This document shows, piece by piece, positions 16,913 to 24,246 of a stretch of DNA of 47,340 nucleotides. The notes beneath the pieces were generated by a model. The model searched no databases. It was not told where the DNA came from and worked only from the letters and a program-made list of their open reading frames with translations. The stretch comes from an uncultured Lachnospiraceae bacterium (GTDB lineage Bacteria; Bacillota; Clostridia; Lachnospirales; Lachnospiraceae): contig CAMFDJ010000023.1 in the NCBI GenBank assembly GCA_945949085.1, positions 1 to 47,340 on the forward strand, in the 5' to 3' direction. Position 1 is the stretch's first letter, and each line of letters begins with the position of its first letter. A program made the position numbers and the translations under genes.

Positions 16913-16930
16913 TTTCACAATATTTTCACT
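16913..16930 (-). promoter_or_regulatory. Heptameric direct repeat upstream of the clpB promoter, CtsR-like
   Basis: On the minus strand AGTGAAA (16924-16930) and TGTGAAA (16913-16919) are separated by ATAT and end 4 bases before the -35. CtsR operators are tandem heptads of the form AGTCAAA with a 3-base spacer. This site has G for C and one extra spacer base, so it may be a divergent CtsR box or an unrelated operator. No CIRCE (HrcA) element is present. Confidence 0.4.
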
Positions 16931-17039
16931 TTACAAAAGAATGAAAATTCACTAAACTATTCTTGTTATGTAACATAGAGTATTGCAAAATTTGTAATTG
17001 TAATCTTCTAAATTATAAAAACAGAAAAGAGGAAATTGT

Positions 17040-17399
17040 ATGAGCCAGAAAAAAATGGATGCTTACAAAGAAGCAAAGAAAAATAAAAAACAGATTGAAA
17101 AGAAGCAGAAACGCAACAAGATTTTAGGCTGGATCTTCGGAATCCTGGCAGCCCTCGCTGTCATTGCAGGCAGTGTCTTCTTAATCTATTACACCAACGT
17201 CATGCTTCCCGAGAAGCAGGCCGCAGAAGCTGCCGCAGCATTGCAGGAAGAATCACAGCAGACGGAAACAGAGGATGCAGAAGTTCCGGCAGGCACTACA
17301 GAGTCTGATGATACAGCAGGCAGCGCTGCCGAAGATACCGATACAACTGACGATGCCGCTGCAGAAGATGGTGAAAATGCAGATACAGTTGCGGAATAA
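17040..17399 (+). CDS. Small single-pass membrane protein with acidic tail
   Basis: The 119-residue protein has a very basic N-terminus (residues 1-27, many Lys), one hydrophobic helix (about 28-52, ILGWIFGILAALAVIAGSVFLIYY) and then a long Asp/Glu/Thr/Ala-rich tail with no Cys or aromatic residue after the helix. By the positive-inside rule the acidic tail would lie outside the cell. GAGGAAA precedes the ATG and a strong terminator follows. I do not recognise a family; similar basic-TM-acidic proteins occur in Lachnospiraceae. It is a lone gene between clpB and the DpaA-like gene. Confidence 0.8.
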   Translation: MSQKKMDAYKEAKKNKKQIEKKQKRNKILGWIFGILAALAVIAGSVFLIYYTNVMLPEKQAAEAAAALQEESQQTETEDAEVPAGTTESDDTAGSAAEDTDTTDDAAAEDGENADTVAE

Positions 17400-17424
17400 C
17401 TGCCGGAATAATGATAGCAGTTTT

Positions 17425-17460
17425 AAGCGTCATGACATGCATGTCATGACGCTTTTTTTT
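17425..17460 (+). terminator. Strong intrinsic terminator
   Basis: A perfect 30-base palindrome, AAGCGTCATGACATG and its complement (17425-17454), is followed by T8 on the plus strand. It ends the small membrane protein transcript. The stop codon of the convergent DpaA-like gene lies inside the stem. Confidence 0.92.
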
Positions 17461-18265
17461 GCAAATCCTCCCGTAATTTTTCTGCGAGAAGTCTCCCAGC
17501 CACAGCCGGTGCATATTCTGATAGCAGATTCTTACAGTGCTTTGCCTGCAACATCAAAGAACGCGCATACTCTGCGTCCAGAGCTTTTTCATCCTGTGTC
17601 ATATTTAAAAGGATCGTATCGGGTGACAGACAGCAAATCTGCTTTGCCCGCAACGGAATCTGACTGCTGCACTGAAATACAAAATCCAGACTCTCCCCCA
17701 ATTTTTGTCCGTTACCTTCCAAAAATGCAGCCAGCTCATTTCTGTCACACTTGTCATATCCTCTGTATTGCGCAAGTTTCTGCTCCATATCATCTTCCGG
17801 CACCACAACGACTTTTGCATCCCATCTACGTAACAGAGACGCAATTTCCTCTGCATAAACATCAAATCCCAAAACAAGCGCGCTGCTTCCGGAAACTGTT
17901 TTACGTGATAACAGCTTCGCCTCTACAATCGCAGCTTCTGCAACCGCCTCCCGCAGCAGGAACCGAATATCTCCATCGGGTTTCCAGATAAGGCAGGATC
18001 TATCTGCAGGTTCATCATAGAGAAGTCTATGATTCAGTTCTTCCGCCATATGATCGGCATTTTCTATTTCTGCACAAAAAATGACACAATCCTTGCATCG
18101 CATTAGATTGCACAGATCCTGCTTTTGCTGTATTTTCTTTGCGCCAATCAATTCCTTTGGAAAATGCAAATCGTAATAAAAAATGGCAAAACCCTTTTCT
18201 ATCAAGGATTTTGCCATATAGTACTGTATGATGTCTCCTCCGATCAGCAGCACTTTACTTACCAT
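17444..18265 (-). CDS. Divergent dipicolinate synthase subunit A-like protein
   Basis: From MVSKVLLIGGDIIQYYMA the protein has 273 residues. The layout follows DpaA (SpoVFA): an N-terminal IGGD motif (about 8-11), a second Rossmann segment SALVLGFDVYAEEIASLLRRWDAKVVVV, and a C-terminal EYAPAVAGRLLAEKL resembling the DpaA ending PKTAGQILANVL. DpaA with DpaB makes dipicolinate for the spore core. Here the glycine loop GLGRTG of DpaA is replaced by GFDVYA, and the SRPGG region is lost (NMTQDEKAL). No dpaB is adjacent. It may be a degenerate or repurposed paralog. AAGGGGGAG lies 5 bases before this ATG, which rules out the longer upstream reading. It lies 62 bases after purL. Confidence 0.7.
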   Translation of the reverse strand: MVSKVLLIGGDIIQYYMAKSLIEKGFAIFYYDLHFPKELIGAKKIQQKQDLCNLMRCKDCVIFCAEIENADHMAEELNHRLLYDEPADRSCLIWKPDGDIRFLLREAVAEAAIVEAKLLSRKTVSGSSALVLGFDVYAEEIASLLRRWDAKVVVVPEDDMEQKLAQYRGYDKCDRNELAAFLEGNGQKLGESLDFVFQCSSQIPLRAKQICCLSPDTILLNMTQDEKALDAEYARSLMLQAKHCKNLLSEYAPAVAGRLLAEKLREDLQKKAS

Positions 18266-18275
18266 ACACGCTCCC

Positions 18276-18313
18276 CCTTGCCCTACTTTATGATATGTTG
18301 TCATAGGGCAAAG
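18276..18313 (-). other. Hairpin between purL and the DpaA-like gene
   Basis: TTGCCCTA (18278-18285) pairs with TAGGGCAA (18304-18311), with an inner TATGA/TCATA helix, in the 62-base gap. On the minus strand it ends immediately before the GGGGGAG ribosome binding site of the DpaA-like gene and has no U tract. It may protect or process the transcript, or affect initiation; it is not a good terminator. Confidence 0.55.
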
Positions 18314-18326
18314 GGTTATTGTTTTA

Positions 18327-21300
18327 TTATTTAAAATACTGCACGCCGGATTCAAAGATCTTCAGATCCTGTTCTCCGTAAATATTGATTGCGACACTTC
18401 TGTCACGTCTCTCAGCATGTGCCATCTTACCAAAGCAGCGGCCATCCTCACTTGTAATTCCTTCGATGCTTGCATAGCTGCCGTTGACATTCCACTCCTC
18501 ATCCATGCTGACGTTGCCATCAAAATCTGCATAAACGGTAGCCACCTGACCATTTGCGATCAGCTTATCAATCCACTCCTTTGGTGCCACAAAACGTCCC
18601 TCGCCATGAGAAGCCGGGCTGACATATGTTTCACCTACGGTTGCACCTGCAAGCCATGGAGATTTGTTGCTGACTACTTTTGTATATACCATCTTGGAAA
18701 TGTGACGGTTAATTGTATTAAAGGTCAGTGTCGGAGAATCCTCCTTCTGTCCGCAAACCTTACCGTAAGGAACCAGTCCCAGCTTAATGAGTGCCTGGAA
18801 TCCATTACAGATACCAAGTGCCAGACCATCCCTCTCATCCAGGAGCTTTTGCACGGCCTCCTTCAGCTTGGCGTTCTGGAATGCCGTTGCAAAGAATTTT
18901 GCACTTCCGTCCGGTTCATCACCTGCGGAAAAGCCCCCCGGGAACATGATGATCTGTGCCTGACTGATTGCTTTTTCAAACACTTCCACACTATCACGGA
19001 TGTCTTCTGCGGAGAGGTTCTTAAACACCTTGGTTACCACATTGGCACCGGCTCTCTCAAACGCCTTGGTAGAATCGTATTCACAGTTGGTACCCGGAAA
19101 TACCGGAATAAATACAGTCGGTTTTGCTACCTTATTTTTGCAGATATAAATATCTTCTGCTTTGTATAACGGCATTTCCACAGGATCGGTTGCTTTTACA
19201 GCCTTTGTCGGGAATACCTTTTCCAGTCTTCCTGTCCAGCTCCTGAGCGCTTCCTCTTCTGTCACTTGCATACCGCATGCCGTAAAGCCGCTTTCAGTTA
19301 CCACACCGATCTTTGTATAAGCAGCCGTAATCTGTGAGAGATTGTCTGCCTTTACTTCCACTAAAATATCACCGATACCATTTGCAAACAACTCTTCCAG
19401 AGTAAGGGCATCATCAAAAGCAACTCCAAGATGATTGCCAAATGCCATCTTCATCGCAGAAGCCGCCACGCCCTTGGCATCCACCGTATAGCCGGCTGCA
19501 AAGAGACCTTTGCCCATCATCTCATGAATCTGGTCATAGAGCTTCATAACCTCCTCATAAACCGGGAGATCATATGCATCCTTCGGAATAGCGAAGCGGA
19601 TCAGAATATCGCCTGCCTGTTTCAGTTCCGGCGTTAAAATATCTTTTTCATGTGCCACATCCACAGCAAATGACACCAATGTCGGTGGTACGTCGATATC
19701 ATTAAATGTACCGGACATACTATCCTTACCGCCGATACTCGGCAGCCCGAAGCCCATCTGTGCATCAAACGCACCCAGAAGCGCTGCGAACGGCTGGCTC
19801 CATCTGGAGGGCTCCTCCGTCATACGACGGAAATATTCCTGGAAGGTAAAGCGCACCTTCTTGTAATCGCCACCTGTCGTCACGATTTTTGACAGGGATT
19901 CCAGCACTGCATAGACAGCACCGTGATACGGGCTCCAGCTGGACAGATACGGATCAAAGCCATAGCTCATCATGGTAACGGTATCTGTGTTGCCCTTTAA
20001 TACCGGAAGCTTCGCCACCATGGACTGTGTCTCCGTGAGCTGATACTTACCGCCATATGGCATAAATACACTGCCCGCTCCAATGGAAGCATCGAACATT
20101 TCCACAAGCCCCTTCTGGCTGCAGACATTCAGATCCTGCAGCGTATCGAGCATGGCTGCCTTTGCATCACCTGCCTGTACATCCTTAGCAACCTGATCAA
20201 TGGAAATCTTCTTAACATAGTTTTCTTTTTCATCAGGCATATTGACCCGAACACTTGTCTCCTGATGTGCGCCATTTGTATTCAAAAATGCTCTGGACAG
20301 ATTGACGATCTCTTTTCCTCTCCACGAAAGCACAAGCCTTGGCTCTTTCGTTACCACAGCAACCTCAACAGCCTCGAGATTTTCCTCTGCCGCATATCCC
20401 ATAAACTCCGCAACATCTGACGGATCCACAACAACTGCCATTCGCTCCTGAGACTCTGAAATGGCCAGCTCTGTACCATCCAGTCCGGCGTATTTCTTTG
20501 GTACCTTATCCAGATCAACACGAAGACCGTCGGCCAGCTCTCCGATGGCCACCGATACACCACCGGCTCCGAAATCGTTACACTTCTTGATCAGACATGC
20601 AACCTCTTCTCTTCTGAACAGACGCTGAATCTTACGCTCTGTCGGTGCATTACCTTTCTGTACCTCAGCGCCACAGGTCTCGATAGAGCTTGTTGTATGC
20701 ACCTTGGAAGAACCTGTTGCGCCGCCGCAGCCGTCGCGTCCTGTACGACCACCGAGTAAAATGATGATATCTCCCGGATCGGAATTTTCACGTTTCACAC
20801 ATCTTCTCGGTGCAGCTCCCATGACAGCACCAATCTCCATTCTCTTTGCCACATAATTCGGATGATACAGCTCCTTGACATAACCTGTAGCCAGACCGAT
20901 CTGGTTACCATAGGAAGAATATCCGCTTGCAGCGCCTCTTACCAGCTTTTTCTGGGAAAGCTTTCCTTTTAATGTCTCTGTCACAGGCACCGTAGGATCA
21001 GCCGCACCCGTAATACGCATTGCCTGATATACATAACCGCGCCCTGAAAGCGGATCGCGGATCGCACCGCCCAGACAGGTTGCAGCACCACCGAAAGGCT
21101 CAATCTCTGTCGGATGATTGTGCGTTTCATTTTTAAAGAAGACGAGCCATTCTTCCGTCTTTCCATCCATTTCAACCGGAACAACGATAGAGCAGGCATT
21201 GATTTCATCGGACTGCTCCATATCATCAAGCTTGCCCTCTTTTTTTAATTTGCGCATCGCCATGAGCGCAAGATCCATCAGACAGACAAATTTATCTTCC

Positions 21301-22103
21301 CTACCCTTGAAAATTTCCTCTCGGGTCTTTAAATACTTCTCATAGGTTGTAATGATCGGCTTCTGATAATATCCTTCATCAAACGTAATGTCCTTCAGCT
21401 CTGTTGAGAAAGTCGTGTGGCGGCAATGATCGGACCAATAGGTATCCAGAACGCGGATTTCTGTCATGGAAGGATCTCTATCCTCTTCCTTCTTAAAATA
21501 ATTCTGAATGTGCAGGAAATCCCGGAACGTCATGGCAAGCCCCAGCGAATCATATAATGCTTTCAGTTCTGTCTCAGGATAATCCTTAAAACCGTCAAGG
21601 ATTGCAACGTCATCCGGCTCCTTATAATCAGTTACCAGTGTATCCGGTTTCTTAAGTCCTGTTTCCCTGGAATCTACCGGATTGATACAATAGGCTTTGA
21701 TCTTTTCAAGCTCCTCATCTGTCACACTGCCTTCCAATACATATGTCACAGCAGTCTTGATAATCGGCTGCTCATCTTCCTTCAAAAACCGGATACACTG
21801 CACAGCAGAATCAGCTCTTTGGTCAAACTGTCCGGGCAGATATTCTACGGAAAAAGTTCTTGCGCCCTCTTTCAATTCAAAAGTCTCTTCATACAGATCA
21901 TCTACCGGCGGCTCACTGAACACCGTTCTGCATGCCTTAGCAAAAACTTCATCAGATATATTTTCCACATCATATCTGATCAGGATCCTGACCTTCTGCA
22001 CAGAAGTCAGTCCCAGATAATTTTTAAGATCCTCCTGCAATTCCTTTGCCTTTACTGCAAAGTCATCCTTTTTCTCCACATAAATGCGCTTTACGTCTGC
22101 CAT
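18327..22103 (-). CDS. purL: Phosphoribosylformylglycinamidine synthase, single-chain
   Basis: The enzyme converts FGAR to FGAM with glutamine and ATP in purine synthesis. At 1258 residues it is the one-polypeptide form: N-terminal PurS-like region, linker with DTYWSDHCRHTTF, two AIRS-type ATP-binding halves (FKNETHNHPTEIEPFGGAATCLGGAIRD; PSIGGKDSMSGTF) and a C-terminal class I glutaminase (VFIPVFPGTNCEYDS; ALGICNGFQALIKLGLVPYG with the nucleophile Cys near residue 1100; SPASHGEGRF). It resembles the clostridial variant (TIGR01857 type) more than the E. coli enzyme. AAAGGAG precedes the ATG. No other pur gene is in the window, so it is not in a pur operon here. Confidence 0.96.
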   Translation of the reverse strand: MADVKRIYVEKKDDFAVKAKELQEDLKNYLGLTSVQKVRILIRYDVENISDEVFAKACRTVFSEPPVDDLYEETFELKEGARTFSVEYLPGQFDQRADSAVQCIRFLKEDEQPIIKTAVTYVLEGSVTDEELEKIKAYCINPVDSRETGLKKPDTLVTDYKEPDDVAILDGFKDYPETELKALYDSLGLAMTFRDFLHIQNYFKKEEDRDPSMTEIRVLDTYWSDHCRHTTFSTELKDITFDEGYYQKPIITTYEKYLKTREEIFKGREDKFVCLMDLALMAMRKLKKEGKLDDMEQSDEINACSIVVPVEMDGKTEEWLVFFKNETHNHPTEIEPFGGAATCLGGAIRDPLSGRGYVYQAMRITGAADPTVPVTETLKGKLSQKKLVRGAASGYSSYGNQIGLATGYVKELYHPNYVAKRMEIGAVMGAAPRRCVKRENSDPGDIIILLGGRTGRDGCGGATGSSKVHTTSSIETCGAEVQKGNAPTERKIQRLFRREEVACLIKKCNDFGAGGVSVAIGELADGLRVDLDKVPKKYAGLDGTELAISESQERMAVVVDPSDVAEFMGYAAEENLEAVEVAVVTKEPRLVLSWRGKEIVNLSRAFLNTNGAHQETSVRVNMPDEKENYVKKISIDQVAKDVQAGDAKAAMLDTLQDLNVCSQKGLVEMFDASIGAGSVFMPYGGKYQLTETQSMVAKLPVLKGNTDTVTMMSYGFDPYLSSWSPYHGAVYAVLESLSKIVTTGGDYKKVRFTFQEYFRRMTEEPSRWSQPFAALLGAFDAQMGFGLPSIGGKDSMSGTFNDIDVPPTLVSFAVDVAHEKDILTPELKQAGDILIRFAIPKDAYDLPVYEEVMKLYDQIHEMMGKGLFAAGYTVDAKGVAASAMKMAFGNHLGVAFDDALTLEELFANGIGDILVEVKADNLSQITAAYTKIGVVTESGFTACGMQVTEEEALRSWTGRLEKVFPTKAVKATDPVEMPLYKAEDIYICKNKVAKPTVFIPVFPGTNCEYDSTKAFERAGANVVTKVFKNLSAEDIRDSVEVFEKAISQAQIIMFPGGFSAGDEPDGSAKFFATAFQNAKLKEAVQKLLDERDGLALGICNGFQALIKLGLVPYGKVCGQKEDSPTLTFNTINRHISKMVYTKVVSNKSPWLAGATVGETYVSPASHGEGRFVAPKEWIDKLIANGQVATVYADFDGNVSMDEEWNVNGSYASIEGITSEDGRCFGKMAHAERRDRSVAINIYGEQDLKIFESGVQYFK

Positions 22104-22185
22104 TTCGGGCTCCTTTCATCCTCTTTCATTTTATTTTTATTTCTTATTTATAAAGATATCCTTATCCTGATAATCCTCACGCTTC

Positions 22186-22214
22186 ATTTTACAAAATACT
22201 GCCTTTTTTTTCAA
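22186..22214 (-). promoter_or_regulatory. sigma-A promoter of purL
   Basis: On the minus strand TTGAAA (22209-22214) and TAAAAT (22186-22191) are separated by 17 bases. Initiation near 22179 gives a leader of about 75 bases. I see no guanine riboswitch core in the leader. Confidence 0.6.
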
Positions 22215-22970
22215 CATATTCCTCTCATATATTAAAATTCCATAAGCTATTTTATTGTCACCGTCCCATTTCTTGTGGTTGACGTAACATAAAATCACAA
22301 TATCTTGTAGTGCTGTTATTTATCCTTTATTCCTCAATAAAAACACTGTTTTTCATTTTTTATGCAATATAGTCTAGTATTATGTAAACTCTAAAAAGAA
22401 TATCTTGTGTTATTTATACGTTGTATGTCATTGACTGTTTTGGTTAGTAAATTATGACATAATATTTAGCATATAAGAATATCCTTTATTTTACGCAAAT
22501 ATTCCGATTTCTCACTCTCGTCTCTCTATCAATAATGACCTAGTTATCAGTTTCTGCCATCTTGCATAATTGTGTGTCATTTTGTTTTTTTATAGTATTG
22601 ACTGAACAATATCCCCACAATATCTTGTATTTGCAATAATCATTTTTTGCGTTATTTTATGTTATGTAAATGTATTTTATGTAAACCTATATTTAAAATA
22701 TAACAAGATATTATATCTGCAGTTATCCAATCATTCGTTATATACCATTTGTATTTTTATAACTTGGGACATACATTGCCACAAAAAGAGGAAAAAAAAC
22801 AAAAAAGCGAGAATAAAGTAGAAAAAAAGTGAGAAGACAAGAGAAAAGAATAAAAAGAGGCAGAAAAGAGAGCAGAAAAGGAAGCAAAAAATGAGGTCAA
22901 AAAAACGGTCGAAGAACAACTCAGAAAAAGACAGGTCAAAAAAGGAAGCAGTTAAAAATAAAGTCAAATA
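22215..22970. other. AT-rich gene-free region with repeated 10-mer and polypurine tract
   Basis: About 750 bases without a credible gene. The left part (22215-22740) is very AT-rich. It holds AATATCTTGT at 22299-22308, 22399-22408 and 22619-22628 and once inverted (22703-22712). Two of the direct copies extend to ACAATATCTTGT, whose ends ACAA/TTGT are a dyad. TTATGTAAA occurs at 22380-22388, 22662-22670 and 22677-22685. The right part (about 22780-22965) is almost all A and G on the plus strand. The sortase transcript would therefore be U/C-rich and G-poor there. Reading frames are Lys/Glu-rich with stops on one strand or Phe/Leu-rich on the other; both reflect base composition. Confidence 0.7.
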
Positions 22971-23828
22971 TCAATCAACCCGGACCGCAACCAGAATCAA
23001 TCGTTGCAGCGCAGTTCCGTATTCGCAGGTCGATAAAATGATCATTTTTTTCCCCGAAAGATGTTCTGCAACATTTGTAAGTTCCTCTTCCATCGTATTG
23101 TCATACCAAAATGCATTTTTTTTGAGTTCCTTCACATATTCTTGGAATGTTTCCTTTTTCTGCGGGAGTTTTTCGTAATGAAATGCCTCGTTCTCCTCTG
23201 TTTCCTTCGAAAAATCGATCAATGCAGCTGCAAAAATGCGGTATGTAACGTTTCCTTCTCCTGTATCCAGCAGAATTGTCCGATGTTCTTCTCGATACGC
23301 TTCTTTTTTATACTGTTTTAGCGAACCAAACATAGATCCGTCTTTCATATGATGCCCATGAATCAGCCATACTACAGTCTCCTTCGTACACGCTTCATCC
23401 AGAAAAATGCTGCCGTGGCTGCTTTCTTTTTGCCTGAAATCATGTGACAAATAATACGCATTATCCCTCTGCACCACAGGATAGGCAATGTCTGAACCTA
23501 GTATTTCCAGCCAAGCAACATAATCTTCATTTATCTTTAGGAATTCCTCTTTTAGATGTCCGGCCTTTGCCTGCTCATCTGTCGCTGCAATAGTGTCACT
23601 TTCCCTGTCCTTCTGTAAGCCTGTATTCGCCTTGTCAAAGGCAATTTCCTCCTGCTGCCTGAAATCCCTCGTCTCTTTATCTAATGCAACTTCCTGACGT
23701 GTTTTCAGACCGTATGAGACCATCTGTATCAATGCAAGCAGAAAAATTATGCCGGATACAGCAATCAATAGAATGGGGAGCAGATTATTTTGTCTTTTTT
23801 CGTTTGTTTCCTTCTGTACTTTTTTCAT
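22971..23828 (-). CDS. Class B sortase
   Basis: This 285-residue membrane-bound transpeptidase cleaves a wall sorting signal between Thr and Gly and joins the protein to peptidoglycan or a pilus subunit. An N-terminal membrane helix (about 16-40) is followed by a charged stalk and a sortase domain. Catalytic residues are His159 in IHGHHMKDGSMFGSL, Cys268 in IILSTCEYG and Arg276 in ALQRLILVAV. GSIFLDEACTKE is typical of class B. AGGAGAA lies just upstream of the ATG. It lies downstream of the giant Cna_B adhesin on the same strand, which is its likely substrate. The last residue falls five after the usual final strand, so the C-terminus is short but complete. Confidence 0.93.
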   Translation of the reverse strand: MKKVQKETNEKRQNNLLPILLIAVSGIIFLLALIQMVSYGLKTRQEVALDKETRDFRQQEEIAFDKANTGLQKDRESDTIAATDEQAKAGHLKEEFLKINEDYVAWLEILGSDIAYPVVQRDNAYYLSHDFRQKESSHGSIFLDEACTKETVVWLIHGHHMKDGSMFGSLKQYKKEAYREEHRTILLDTGEGNVTYRIFAAALIDFSKETEENEAFHYEKLPQKKETFQEYVKELKKNAFWYDNTMEEELTNVAEHLSGKKMIILSTCEYGTALQRLILVAVRVD

Positions 23829-23870
23829 GCAGTTCTCCTATTGCACCGTAAAATTTTGTAAAAAAGTTCG

Positions 23871-24158
23871 TGCTTGCCTCGCTAAAACCAAATGTCCGCT
23901 TCGCGGCCGCTTGCTTTCCTTCCTCTTACCACTCGAAAATCATGCTGCTTCGCAGCATCCGCGCTCCGCGCTCCCCGATTTTCTCGTTGTACGCTCGGGT
24001 GAAAGCAAATGTCCGCTTCGCGGCCGCTTGCTTTCCTTCCTCTTACCACTCGAAAATCATGCTGCTTCGCAGCATCCGCGCTCCGCGCTCCCCGATTTTC
24101 TCGTTGTACGCTCGGGTGAAAGCAAATGTCCGCTTCGCGGCCGCTTGCTTTCCTTCCT
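23871..24158 (-). repeat. Structured intergenic repeat, copy C, with 117-bp tandem duplication
   Basis: Two identical 117-bp units (23890-24006 and 24007-24123) are followed by a partial third (24124-24158). Each contains the core arm (GAAAATC/GATTTTC enclosing GCGC-GGA-GCGC and ATGCTGC-GAA-GCAGCAT) and arm 1 (GAAAGCAA/TTGCTTTC around CCGC-GAA-GCGG). At 23871-23889 the start of arm 2 (AGCGAGGCAAGCACGA on the minus strand) is present and then cut off. The element lies between the adhesin terminator and the sortase gene and points toward the sortase. Because 117 is divisible by 3, long repetitive reading frames cross it; they are artefacts. Confidence 0.9.
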
Positions 24159-24163
24159 CGCTA

Positions 24164-24194
24164 CAAAACACCTGTGCGGGGATCGCACAGGTGT
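24164..24194 (-). terminator. Intrinsic terminator after the adhesin
   Basis: ACACCTGTGC (24168-24177) pairs perfectly with GCACAGGTGT (24185-24194) around 7 bases. On the minus strand it is followed by TTTTG. It lies about 50 bases beyond the adhesin stop and 5 bases before repeat copy C, so the sortase probably has its own promoter or depends on readthrough. Confidence 0.8.
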
Positions 24195-24246
24195 CGTGAT
24201 TTACATGCTTTTTATGATTTCGGGCGGATGCCTAAGGTGCACCTGC

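Noticed and set aside
16838..16930. CIRCE element for HrcA control of clpB
   Set aside because: No TTAGCACTC/GAGTGCTAA inverted repeat is present in the leader or promoter.
22731..22967. Phe/Leu-rich minus-strand frame and Lys/Glu-rich plus-strand frames
   Set aside because: All follow from the purine/pyrimidine strand bias; the codon content is monotonous and no start signal is present.
23890..24158. CRISPR array
   Set aside because: The repeats are directly adjacent without unique spacers, the 117-bp unit is far too long, and no cas gene is present.
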